A stretch of DNA of 64,000 nucleotides from Halogranum amylolyticum (GCF_900110465.1 NZ_FODV01000015.1:1-64000), one strand, 5' to 3'. Positions 47,910-56,873 are shown, numbered from the stretch's first letter. Translations and numbers: made by a program. The notes: a model not told the origin generated them from the letters alone.

Positions 47910-49030
47910 GAAGATATAGCATCGGGCAAGGAGTACTACCGTCGCACGGTTGTCACACGCCTTGACGTGCGTAGTGACAGCGATGAGCAACTCCTTTCCG
48001 ACACTATCGACGAATGGCGAGACGGCTGTAACCTCGGCAGCAGTCTTGCATGGAACAAGTGTCACACCAAACCCGATGTCCAAGACATCGCCCGAGACAA
48101 ACTCCAAGACCAAACCGGGCTTGGAAGCTAACACGCTATCCTCGCGTGTCACCGTGTCTCCGAAGCTATCAAGTCATGCAAAGAGCGTCTAATCAAAGGG
48201 AAGAAAGCGTCACAACCGAAATGCATGAGTCGGTCAATGATGTTCGACCGCCGAACCATGACCGTCTTCCCCGACAAAGAAAGAGTGTCACTCACAACGC
48301 TCAGAGACCACTCGCGTGTCCACACTGAACTCGCTTTACCCGAAAGCGTGGATACCAGTACGAGTACCTTCGAGACGACGGGTAGGAGTACACGGAGAGT
48401 ACGCTTCATTACCGCGACGGAGATTACTACATCCATCTCGGGTATCGAAAACCCAAACCACAACTCGACGAAGACAAGTCAGAGGCGACGACTGAGAACG
48501 GAACGGTTCTCGGTGTCGACCTCGGCGTTAACCAAACCGCCGTCACCAGCACTGCACGATTCTTCTCTGCTGGTGAACTGAACTATACTTGTCGAGAGTT
48601 CGAGAAAACTCGTAGGGGACTCCAGCAGACCGGGACGCAGTCAGCACACCGCACCATCGAACAGATGAGCGGTCGCGAAGACCGGTACGTCAAACACGTC
48701 CTGCACTCGGTCGCTAACGGTATCGTTGAGGAAGCTCTTGAACACGACTGTGATGGGATCGTGTTCGAAGACTTAGACGGAATCCGTGAGGACTTGCGAG
48801 ACGCTGAATGGCATTCGGTGAGGGCGTTCAGCACCCTGAAGAAGTACGTGGAGTACAAGGCGGAAGTCGAAGGCGTGTTCGTGGATGTGGTGAATCCGAA
48901 GGACACGTCGAAGCGGTGTGCTGAGTGTGGCTATGTCCACGAGGATAACCGTCATCGCGAAGACTTTGAGTGCGTTCAGTGCAGAAATCGGAATCACGCA
49001 GATTACAATGCGGCGAAGAATATCGCATAG
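47910..49030 (+). pseudogene. frameshifted TnpB (IS200/IS605)
   Basis: Pieces in changing plus-strand frames give a near full-length TnpB. It starts with RRTVVTRLDVRSDSDEQLL, stops at about 48131, then has a helical segment, and VLGVDLGVNQTAV with the first RuvC Asp. IVFEDLDGIRED carries the RuvC-II Glu, and CAECGYVHEDN...CVQC is followed by HADYNAAKNIA, the zinc ribbon and last Asp. At least two or three frameshifts break it. It lies between the small zinc-finger gene and the second Rieske-type gene, so it was inserted into the oxygenase locus. Confidence 0.85.
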
Positions 49031-49162
49031 CTGTATCTCCTACGCGGTCATCAGTCGCCGGGTGGGAGGAGCATCAGTCAATACGCTCTGAAGTCAGGAC
49101 CGAAGACGCCGAGTTGAGATTACTCACGCCCGAGAGGGTTCGAGGACGAGGTCACTGACAAG

Positions 49163-49191
49163 CCCCGTGCCACCGTACGCGGGGCAGTTGA
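49163..49191 (+). mobile_element. IS200/IS605 right-end hairpin of the broken element
   Basis: CCCCGTGCCACCGTACGCGGGG (49163-49184) forms a strong stem-loop followed by CAGTTGAC, the typical subterminal end. It marks the right limit of the element whose tnpB ends at 49030. Confidence 0.65.
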
Positions 49192-49326
49192 CGGACAATC
49201 CGTGTCCGTAGTATACTACGAAAATCTGGACACAGTTACCTAGAATATGTGGTTTGGTATTGCTTATAATGGTGCTGTATAGCACTGCCCAACGCTTTTT
49301 GTTAACTACCTCCATAATCGTAATGT

Positions 49327-50337
49327 ATGACACAGTGGAACGAAGCCCAGACGCAAGCTGTAAGCCCGGATATCACTGATAAGTCGAATGCACTACCAGC
49401 CAGATACTTCACAGATCCTGAAGTTTTCGAACTGGAAAAGGACAAGATATTCGGCCAATACTGGGTCTATGCTGGTCACGCGAACTGCATCAAAGAAACA
49501 GGAGAGTATTTCACTCGATCCATCGGTGGTCGTGATCTTATAGTCGTCCGTGACGACGATAGTTCGATTCAGGTGTTCCACAATGTCTCGGCACGCGATG
49601 GCTCAAAGCATGTGTCAGAGACCTCAATGGAGGACCCAAGTCGACTCGACACTGACGAGCTTGATGATTTAAACGACGTCCACGTGGATACGATTGGACC
49701 ACTTGTCTTCACCAACTTGAGCGACGATCCGATGCCGCTCGACGAGCAGGCTGGCGTGATGAAAGACCGTCTGGAATCGCTTCCGCTAGGCGAGTACGAA
49801 CACGCAAATCGTATCGTCTCGGAGGTCGAGTGCAACTGGAAGGTGTTCAGCAGTAACTATTCAGAGTGTGACCATTGTCAAGCGAACCACCAAGACTGGG
49901 TAAAAGGACTGCGGCTCGACAAGTCCGAACTCGAAGTTAACGACTACCATTGGGTACTTCACTACCAACATCGGCAGGACGTTGATGACGAGCTACGGAT
50001 TCACGACGAGCATGAAGCCCAGTTCCACTACTTCTGGCCGAACTTCACGATCAACATGTACGGTACCGCCGACGGCTACGGCACGTACATTATCGACCCG
50101 ATCGACACCAACCGGTTCCGGCTTATCGCGGACTACTACTTCGAGAGTCCAGAGCTCTCCGAAGAAGAGATGGATTTCATTCGAACAAGTCGTCAGCTGC
50201 AAGAGGAAGACTTCGAACTTGTCGAACGCCAGTGGGCAGGACTGCGGACAGGCGCACTTTCACAAGCCCAGCTTGGACCGAACGAACATACTGTCCACAA
50301 ATTCCACCAGCTCGCGCAGGACGCCTATAATTCGTAA
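49327..50337 (+). CDS. Rieske-cluster-less paralogue of the oxygenase alpha subunit
   Basis: 336 residues, 41 fewer than the paralogue at 46.1 kb. The first 85 residues align closely. At the Rieske site NVCAHRG has become NVSARDG (Cys88 to Ser, His90 to Arg), and the whole segment with CPYH and the following strand is deleted. From VHVDTIGPLVF onward the proteins realign. The mononuclear-iron motif NYSECDHCQANH and the later Asp region QEEDFELVERQ are intact. Codons 131-191 are nucleotide-identical to the sister gene (183 nt), while flanks differ, which indicates gene conversion. In trimers electrons pass from one subunit's Rieske centre to a neighbour's iron, so a mixed trimer could still work. 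Frame and start are intact, so it is not an obvious pseudogene. Confidence 0.85.
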   Translation: MTQWNEAQTQAVSPDITDKSNALPARYFTDPEVFELEKDKIFGQYWVYAGHANCIKETGEYFTRSIGGRDLIVVRDDDSSIQVFHNVSARDGSKHVSETSMEDPSRLDTDELDDLNDVHVDTIGPLVFTNLSDDPMPLDEQAGVMKDRLESLPLGEYEHANRIVSEVECNWKVFSSNYSECDHCQANHQDWVKGLRLDKSELEVNDYHWVLHYQHRQDVDDELRIHDEHEAQFHYFWPNFTINMYGTADGYGTYIIDPIDTNRFRLIADYYFESPELSEEEMDFIRTSRQLQEEDFELVERQWAGLRTGALSQAQLGPNEHTVHKFHQLAQDAYNS

Positions 50338-50639
50338 ATAAATTGATGCAAAGATCAGCGCTACAGTACGTTGATCATCGGTCCAACACCTCCGTGTGAA
50401 ATCCCCCATGACGAGACTTCCCTTGTAGGAAGCTCTGGCCTTTAGCCGAAAGTAGGCGCTAAGCCCCCTTCCTCAGCGAGCGCCAACCGAATAGAGAGGC
50501 ACGAGCAGCAAGGGATAACAGCGGTCACACAGTTCTCATACACTGCTCGGGGCAAGCTCACAAGCCCATGTATCACTGGCACAGGAGCACGACCTCTAGC
50601 TGTTTGAGACTTGAACGTCAAGGAGATGATGAAGTTACC
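50338..50639. other. intergenic, no gene
   Basis: GTAGGAAGCTCTGGCCTTTAG and similar stretches resemble IS200/IS605 flank debris. No gene is supported. Confidence 0.3.
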
Positions 50640-50906
50640 GTCAAACAGCCGAAATACTACGTCGGCAGTGTGGCGCACTTTTCTCTCGCTACTCGAATAC
50701 AGGTGTGAACGAGAGGGACACATTTCGTCGCAGTTACCCCAATAGGTGCGACTGAAGAACATGTGTCTTGTGGCACTTCGACGGAAAAGCCGTTGTGGGT
50801 CCGTGAGCACTCATGTCTTGCCTGTGAGTTTGAAGCAGACAGAGATGCGAACGCTAGTGAATTTTTACGGAAAGTCGAGGAGAAAGCCCCGTGCTTTAGC
50901 GCGGGG
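50640..50906 (+). mobile_element. TnpB C-terminal relic with end hairpin
   Basis: From 50763 the frame reads CGTSTEKPLWVREHSCLACE then FEADRDANAS, the TnpB zinc ribbon and terminal RuvC Asp. It is followed by the hairpin CCCCGTGCTTTAGCGCGGGG (50887-50906). The upstream part is degraded. It is distinct from the intact tnpB that starts about 100 bp further on. Confidence 0.6.
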
Positions 50907-51011
50907 ATGAATCCGACATTACCCTACACTAACCACCGTTCGATGACACGACTGGATATTCCACGCTGCACAACCCATAGCTTCAAGTAACTATTCCGAC
51001 ATAGGTTACGT

Positions 51012-52292
51012 ATGGCGAAACAGGTCGTCACCCGCACCTACACTGCTTCCATACGGAACCAGCAACAGGTGTCCGACGATCTTGATTCGCTCGGGTTCTC
51101 AGCATCGAAACTCTGGAACGTCGGACGGTGGACATGCAGTCGCGTCTGGGACGAGATCGACTACATCCCCGAACACGACGAACTCACCGCGTACCTGAAG
51201 TCGCACGAACGCTATGATGACCTGCATTCTCAGTCAAGTCAGCAAGTCCTTCAAGGACTCGCTGAAGCGTTCAACGGCTGGTACGGCAAACGACGCAACG
51301 GAGACACGAAAGCGAACCCGCCCGGCTACCGCAAACACAACGACGAACACCCGCGTTCAACAGTCACGTTCAAGAACAAAGGCTTCAAACTCGACACCCA
51401 ATACAACCGAGTCCGCCTCTCCAAAGGCTCGAATCTCAAGGAGTATTGGTCGGACTTCATCCTCTGTGAGTACCAGACTCGCCCCGACGTTGACCTCTCC
51501 ACCGTAGAGAGCGTCCAACAAGTCAGAACAGTCTGGGCAGGTGACGAGTGGGAACTACACTTCGTCTGCAAAGTCGAAATCGAAGTATCAGAATCGCCCG
51601 GTGAGAAAACCGTGGGTGTTGACCTCGGTATCAACAACTTCGCCGCACTCGCCTACGAAGACGGCCACAGCGAGTTATACCCGCTGAATTGCTTGAAGCA
51701 GGACGACTACTACTTCAGCAAACGAATCGCCCAGTGTGATGACTCTGACTCCGAGCAGGCCACACGGTTGAACCAGAAGAAGTCTGCTCGTCGCACCCAC
51801 TACTTCCACACGCTCTCGAAACACATCGTTCAACGGTGTGTTGACGAAGAAGTTGGAACCATTGTTATGGGCGACCTCTCCAGTATCCGCGAGGATGAGG
51901 AGAGTGGTGAGTCGAAGAATTGGTGGAAACACGGCAACCTCGACCTGCATTCATGCGCGTTCGACCGATTCACCTCGATGCTTGACTACAAAGCCGAGAT
52001 AGAGGGAATCACGGTTGAGCAAGTGTCTGAACGCGATACGTCGAAGTCGTGTTCGTGCTGTGGTCAGAAGCGCAAATCGAACCGTGTTGAGCGCGGGTTG
52101 TACGTCTGTGATAAGTGTGATACGGTGGCTAATGCGGATGTGAACGGTGCTGAGAATATTCGGCAGAAAGTATCTCCGAGTCTCACCTGTGATGGGGGAG
52201 ATAGGAGTAACGGCTGGTTGGCACAGCCTTCGGTGTACCTGTTCGATTCAGAGAGCGGATGCTTCGCACCGCGAGAACAGGCTACGTCGTAA
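51012..52292 (+). CDS. tnpB: TnpB (IS200/IS605 OrfB), RNA-guided nuclease family
   Basis: 426 residues, full length. N-terminal nucleic-acid-binding part (1-195), RuvC-I Asp204 in VGVDLGINN, RuvC-II region IVMGDLSSIRED (about 284-295), zinc ribbon CSCCG...CDKC (about 344-366), and RuvC-III Asp in ANADVNGAENI. The RuvC-II position that is Glu in standard TnpB (IVFEDL in the broken copy at 48.7 kb) is Gly here, so either a downstream Glu substitutes or the nuclease is weakened. TnpB proteins use a right-end RNA as guide. No tnpA partner is present, so it is a solo element that cannot move without help. Confidence 0.92.
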   Translation: MAKQVVTRTYTASIRNQQQVSDDLDSLGFSASKLWNVGRWTCSRVWDEIDYIPEHDELTAYLKSHERYDDLHSQSSQQVLQGLAEAFNGWYGKRRNGDTKANPPGYRKHNDEHPRSTVTFKNKGFKLDTQYNRVRLSKGSNLKEYWSDFILCEYQTRPDVDLSTVESVQQVRTVWAGDEWELHFVCKVEIEVSESPGEKTVGVDLGINNFAALAYEDGHSELYPLNCLKQDDYYFSKRIAQCDDSDSEQATRLNQKKSARRTHYFHTLSKHIVQRCVDEEVGTIVMGDLSSIREDEESGESKNWWKHGNLDLHSCAFDRFTSMLDYKAEIEGITVEQVSERDTSKSCSCCGQKRKSNRVERGLYVCDKCDTVANADVNGAENIRQKVSPSLTCDGGDRSNGWLAQPSVYLFDSESGCFAPREQATS

Positions 52293-52321
52293 ACCACAAT
52301 ATCCCAACGGCGGTCGGGAAT

Positions 52322-52350
52322 CCTCGCCCTTCAGGGCGGGGAGGATGTCA
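52322..52350 (+). mobile_element. IS200/IS605 right-end hairpin; probable omega-RNA 3' region
   Basis: CCTCGCCCTTCAGGGCGGGG (52322-52341) is a perfect stem-loop followed by AGGATGTCAA, 30 nt behind the tnpB stop. In TnpB systems the guide RNA covers the 3' end of tnpB and the right end, so the guide would begin just after about 52350. The exact RNA is not determinable here. Confidence 0.6.
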
Positions 52351-52717
52351 ATCGTGGTCTTTCTGATTAAGTAGTGGGATACCCAGAAAGAACGTCCTCA
52401 GAAACGTACTCGTTTCTGATGTACGGACGAGAGATTCGATATCGTCAACGCCTGTAGAGACTGCGCTCTCTTTGACTCGTGTTGCGATGAGTGCAAAGTT
52501 CGTCGTCGAAACAGGAACCCGGGATCAAGCCTCGAGAAATGATCACAAGTTTTTCGCGATGAGAGATGAGTCGAACACAAACGATAAGAAAAATTATAAA
52601 TAGAGTACATGATCTGTTTCTGGTTATTCATACTTGGGAATCAATTCTTGCGATTATTTAAGTAGTCCATGGATATAAATACGGTCGTCAAGAGAAAATG
52701 AATGGAGTCATCAAACG
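52351..52717. other. intergenic with formaldehyde dehydrogenase promoter
   Basis: TATA-like ATATAAATA lies at 52673-52681, about 40 nt before ATG 52718. No gene was recognised in the rest. Confidence 0.4.
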
Positions 52718-53881
52718 ATGTCTATGGATGCTGTCGTCTACAAAGGCGAACGCGAGGTTGCAGTCGAAGAAGTTGATGAGCCAGCAATTGAACACCCAAA
52801 TGATGTAGTCATCGACATCACGACCACCTGTATTTGTGGGTCCGATCTCCATATGTACGAGGGACGGACGGCTGCAGAACCAGGAATCGTGTTTGGACAT
52901 GAAAATATGGGTATCGTGACGGAGGTCGGGGATGCAGTCAGTAGCCTTGAAAAGGGAGACCGTGTCGTCGCCCCGTTTAATGTCGCTTGCGGATTCTGTG
53001 AGAACTGTGAGAACGGGTACACCGGGTTCTGTACGAACGTCAATCCCGGCTTCGCAGGTGGTGCATATGGGTACGTCGCAATGGGGCCATACCAAGGCGG
53101 TCAAGCCGAAAAGCTCCGTATTCCATATGCGGATTTCAACGCACTCAAACTGCCAGAGGGGAGAGAACACGAAGATTCGTTTGCCTTACTGGCAGACATC
53201 TTCCCGACTGGCTGGCACGGCACGGAACTCGCTAACCTTGAGGCAGGTGACTCTGTGGCGGTATACGGCGCAGGTCCTGTTGGATTGATGGCGGCATACA
53301 GCGCGAAGCTGAAGGGTGCTTCTGAGATTTACGTGGTGGACCGCGTCCCAAGCCGCCTTGAACTCGCAGAGGAGCATTGCGATGCGATCCCAATCAACTT
53401 TGAGGAGGGCAATCCTGTCGAACAAATCAAGGATCTCCACGGCGGTGGTGTGGACAAAGGCGTTGACGCCGTCGGTTATCAAGCGATTGACCCAGATAAG
53501 GAAGGTGATGGTGCATATGACCCAGCCCGTGAAAACCCGGCTGTCGTCATTAACAACCTTATCCGGACTGTCCGTCCAACCGGTGAACTCGGGATTCCTG
53601 GTCTCTACGTGCCCGATGACCCTGGTGCCCCCGACGAAATGGCTGCACAGGGTCGCCTCGGCATCGACTTCGGCCTCCTCTTCGAGAAAGGTCAAGCTCT
53701 CGGTACCGGTCAGTGTAACGTCAAGCAGTATAATCGTGAACTCCGTGACATGATCATTTCAGGTCGAGCCGATCCTAGTTGGGTTGTCTCGCACCGTGTC
53801 GACCTAGAGGACGCGCCGGAGATGTACGAGAAGTTCGACAACCGGGAAGAAGGCGTTACGAAGGTTCTTCTGGAACCCTAA
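52718..53881 (+). CDS. fdhA: glutathione-independent formaldehyde dehydrogenase (zinc alcohol dehydrogenase family)
   Basis: 387 residues. Catalytic zinc ligands Cys40 (CGSD), His61 and Glu62 (GHENMG). Structural zinc Cys91, Cys94, Cys97 and Cys105 (CGFCENCENGYTGFC). Rossmann motif VYGAGPVGLMAAY at about 184-196. The long insertion with NPGFAGGAYGYVAMGPYQGG and a C-terminal DPSWVVSHRVDLEDAPEMY are hallmarks of the glutathione-independent formaldehyde dehydrogenase subgroup, which oxidises formaldehyde to formate with NAD. In the island it would detoxify formaldehyde made by the Rieske demethylase and feed the formate dehydrogenase. The symbol clashes with that of formate dehydrogenase; they are unrelated. 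Confidence 0.92.
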   Translation: MSMDAVVYKGEREVAVEEVDEPAIEHPNDVVIDITTTCICGSDLHMYEGRTAAEPGIVFGHENMGIVTEVGDAVSSLEKGDRVVAPFNVACGFCENCENGYTGFCTNVNPGFAGGAYGYVAMGPYQGGQAEKLRIPYADFNALKLPEGREHEDSFALLADIFPTGWHGTELANLEAGDSVAVYGAGPVGLMAAYSAKLKGASEIYVVDRVPSRLELAEEHCDAIPINFEEGNPVEQIKDLHGGGVDKGVDAVGYQAIDPDKEGDGAYDPARENPAVVINNLIRTVRPTGELGIPGLYVPDDPGAPDEMAAQGRLGIDFGLLFEKGQALGTGQCNVKQYNRELRDMIISGRADPSWVVSHRVDLEDAPEMYEKFDNREEGVTKVLLEP

Positions 53882-53952
53882 TTCCAGCTAATTCGTCATC
53901 TACCCAGATTTTTGCCGATACTCCTATACTACTAGACCGAATACGAGTGTAC

Positions 53953-54114
53953 ATGTGTCAATACTGCAGCTTCCGATACCACGATGGCTGGACTCAGTTG
54001 TTGGAGTACGATGATGTCTACCAGACTGTTAGTAGTGCAGAATCGCAAGCAACCTATGGGTTCCATGATTCGTGGGACGAACTCCGCGAGGAGGTTGGCT
54101 TCAGCGCTACCTAA
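53953..54114 (+). CDS. 53-residue CxxC protein
   Basis: ATG 53953 to TAA 54112-54114. The N-terminus is MCQYCSFRYHDGW, one CxxC pair, followed by acidic residues (LLEYDDVYQTV and DSWDELREEVGF). The acidic bias fits a haloarchaeal protein. It could bind zinc as a dimer or be a fragment of a zinc-ribbon protein. It lies between formaldehyde dehydrogenase and the COG0523 GTPase. No family was recognised. Confidence 0.4.
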   Translation: MCQYCSFRYHDGWTQLLEYDDVYQTVSSAESQATYGFHDSWDELREEVGFSAT

Positions 54115-54119
54115 TCTGA

Positions 54120-55253
54120 TTACTTGAGATTGCGAGGAAAGGGATCATCAACATTCTCCGCAGCTTGTTCTTCAGCCGTCGCCAAACAGTCGTCAAGTTC
54201 TGCAGTCAAGTCAGATTCATTGAGATCACGCCCAATGAATACTAGTCTGGTCATCGGGTCATCGTCTCCCCACTGGCCAATAGGACCGGCCTGTACTTCC
54301 GGACCTGCCTGACTTACCCCAAGAACCGTTTTCGGGCGATTCGATACCCACGCGAATCCTTTCGCACGAACGATGTTGCCGCGCCATTCGTCAAGCCACA
54401 TGTTGAATCGGGTTGGATGGAACGGCCGTTCCCGATGATAGACAAAAGATTCTACCCCGTGGGCAGTCGCTGCAGAAACCGCTTCACCACTATCTTCGTG
54501 GCTGTGGTCATGGTTTCCGTTTCCAGCTTCGTCTGTCTCGTTGGCGAGGGCTTGTTTCCAGCCTTGCTGCCGTTTCGCTTCACCAAAGTTGAATAGCCCC
54601 GTGTCAAGCACATCATTCGGGTTGATTTGACTGTATCTCGTCCGGTGAATTTCCGCGCGTGGTTGAAGCTCTTCAATTGCCGCCTCAACCGAATCCAGCG
54701 CTTCTTCAGGGACCATATCACATTTGTTCAGTAATAGCACGTCGCAAAACTCGATTTGGTCGACTAACACTTCGGTCAAAGGGCGCTCTGGATCGGGTGC
54801 AGCATCCGGAAGCGATTCTTCGGGATCGAATGCCTTCCAGAATCCATAGGCATCAATGACGGAAACAGTCGTATCTAGATAGAAGCGGTCAGAAAGGCTC
54901 TTTTCCTCCGTACCGACTGTCAGTGACCGAGCGATGGGAATTGGTTCGCTGATTCCCGAAGCTTCAACAACTAGGTAATCAAACGATCGTTGATCAGCTA
55001 TACGGGTGACCTCCGTCACTAGATCATCTTGGAGGCGACAGCAAATGCACCCATTCGAGAGGTCGATCACTCCCTTTTCTGCCTCGTCTTCGACCAACTC
55101 TGCATCGATGTTCACTTCGCCCATATCGTTGACAATGACGGCTATCTGCCTCTCACCTGGGTTTTTCAGTAGTTGGTTGACTAACGTTGTTTTACCTGCT
55201 CCCAGTGGACCACAGATAACTGTTATCGGAATGTCTTCTACTGATTCGTGCAT
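54120..55253 (-). CDS. COG0523 (CobW/YjiA/ZNG1-type) metallochaperone GTPase
   Basis: 377 residues from ATG 55253 (MHESVEDIPITVICGPLGAG); a longer frame to 55358 adds unconserved basic residues. G3E GTPase with Walker A GPLGAGKTT (15-23), the metal-binding CxCC motif CICC (69-72), the VVEASGISEP switch region, and NKCD for guanine. A His-rich loop (GNHDHSHED) precedes the C-terminal CobW_C domain. COG0523 proteins hand metal, often zinc, to client enzymes. Candidate clients nearby are the zinc-dependent formaldehyde dehydrogenase and FolE. It converges on the formaldehyde dehydrogenase side; the client is inferred. Confidence 0.9.
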   Translation of the reverse strand: MHESVEDIPITVICGPLGAGKTTLVNQLLKNPGERQIAVIVNDMGEVNIDAELVEDEAEKGVIDLSNGCICCRLQDDLVTEVTRIADQRSFDYLVVEASGISEPIPIARSLTVGTEEKSLSDRFYLDTTVSVIDAYGFWKAFDPEESLPDAAPDPERPLTEVLVDQIEFCDVLLLNKCDMVPEEALDSVEAAIEELQPRAEIHRTRYSQINPNDVLDTGLFNFGEAKRQQGWKQALANETDEAGNGNHDHSHEDSGEAVSAATAHGVESFVYHRERPFHPTRFNMWLDEWRGNIVRAKGFAWVSNRPKTVLGVSQAGPEVQAGPIGQWGDDDPMTRLVFIGRDLNESDLTAELDDCLATAEEQAAENVDDPFPRNLK

Positions 55254-55358
55254 GTCATATTGAAACTCATGACGGTTCGTATTTAAACCTCGGCTGAAGC
55301 CTCTAAATATATTTTGATTGACTAATGTTGGGATCGTCTTCTTAAACCGATTTCTCAA

Positions 55359-55744
55359 CCCATTTGATTTTTATCATCATGAACATGGCAATCTCAATAC
55401 TCGTTCGTCGGTCAACGGGATTTGGTTCACAGAATTGCGAGGCAGATTCCCCAAGGCTTGATTTCGGGGAAGAAGCCGACACTACACTCCACAAACTGCT
55501 GCAATAGCAAGGCTGACTCCCTATACATAAGTAACCACAATCAAATGTGTGAAACACGGTGGAATACCGTCGTACGTAAAGACGGTCCGACCTGTGTTTG
55601 AGGCGGTGCGATAGTGTTCTCTATTGAAAATAGACACCAAAGAAGTTTATTGTTTGATAAGAGAATCATTTCTCTGAGAAATCAACCGGGCAAATCTTGG
55701 GCAGATGTTTGGCTATATGCACATGTTGTACACAGCATGTTACC
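55359..55744. other. divergent intergenic region
   Basis: Separates the COG0523 gene (minus) from TFB (plus). The segment 55405-55460 (frame with NCEADSPRLDFGEEADTT) may be a small coding relic. Nothing else was recognised. Confidence 0.3.
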
Positions 55745-56746
55745 ATGCAAGAGGTCCAGCAGAGTCGACTCTGTACTCCAGTTGAGAAGCAAAAACCAAA
55801 CCACGAGAGTGATCAATGTCCTGAGTGTTCAGCCGATTCAATCGTTCAAAGCAACCGGGGCGACGAACGTATCTGCAAAGCATGTGGGCTCGTCATCGTG
55901 ACTCAGAACATTGATTACGGGCCCGAATGGCGGGTGTTCGACCAACAAGATCAGAAAAATAAGTCACGTGTCGGCGCACCTCTGACGCAGACAATGCACG
56001 ACAAAGGGCTAACGACACAAATCGACTGGCAAAATAAAGACGGGCATGGCAACCCGCTCTCGAGTACGAAACGGACTCAAATGAATCGGCTTCGGAACTG
56101 GCAAGCCAGAATTCGAACCAGGAATGCCAAAGAGCGGAATCTTCAGTTTGCCTTTTCTGAGATCGATCGTATGGCATCTGGCTTGGGAGTTCCAGACCTA
56201 CCACGCGAAGCCGCCTGTGTAGTTTATCGAAAAGCGCACACAGCGGATTTGGTTCGGGGGTGGGCAACAGAAGCGATCGCTTCAAGCTGCCTCTATATCG
56301 CTTGTCGTCAAGACGAGATTCCACGGAGTCTTGATGAGATAGCTGAGGTTGCGCGTGTGTCTTATGAACGGGTCGCTCGTGGCCATCTCCATCTCTCGAA
56401 AGAGCTCAATCTCAAAATGACTCCTGTTGACCCAACGCGGTACGTCCCTCGGTTCGTTTCAGAACTAAATGCAAGTGAGGAAGTACGAGAACAAGCGTGT
56501 GAAATAATCAAAATTGCCGCCAAAGAAAGCCATCAATCGGGAAAGTCGCCAACCGGCATCGCTGCTGGAGCTTTGTATGTGGCTGGAGTGCTTTGTAACG
56601 AGAAACGGACACAGGATGATATCGCACAGGTGACGCAGGTCACAAAACGCACAATTCGGGACAGATACAGAGAACAGATTCAGGCACTGAAAGCACATGG
56701 GGTAGGCCCCATTCGCCGAGCTCGGTTGCGTGAATTTGACTACTGA
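55745..56746 (+). CDS. tfb: transcription initiation factor TFB
   Basis: 333 residues from ATG 55745; an upstream in-frame start at 55697 adds a Cys-rich, unconserved tail. Zinc ribbon with Cys25, Cys28, Cys44 and Cys47 (CPEC...CKAC). B-finger/linker region EWRVFDQQDQKNKSRVGAPL. Two cyclin repeats: about 125-215 with LPREAACVVYRKAHTADLVR, and 225-320 with CEIIKIAAKESHQSGKSPTG. It recruits RNA polymerase to TATA/BRE promoters. Haloarchaea carry several TFBs that direct different gene sets; this one at the island border may be specific for it, which is untested. Confidence 0.93.
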   Translation: MQEVQQSRLCTPVEKQKPNHESDQCPECSADSIVQSNRGDERICKACGLVIVTQNIDYGPEWRVFDQQDQKNKSRVGAPLTQTMHDKGLTTQIDWQNKDGHGNPLSSTKRTQMNRLRNWQARIRTRNAKERNLQFAFSEIDRMASGLGVPDLPREAACVVYRKAHTADLVRGWATEAIASSCLYIACRQDEIPRSLDEIAEVARVSYERVARGHLHLSKELNLKMTPVDPTRYVPRFVSELNASEEVREQACEIIKIAAKESHQSGKSPTGIAAGALYVAGVLCNEKRTQDDIAQVTQVTKRTIRDRYREQIQALKAHGVGPIRRARLREFDY

Positions 56747-56873
56747 AGATTTGCGATTTAAAAGCTACAAAAAGGGGCAAGTAATAGATTTTCCCAGACA
56801 TGTGTTGAGATACGGTCGATAGAAGTGTTTTTCCTACGTTGGGCGAGACCTAGCAATACGATAAACACCGGGT

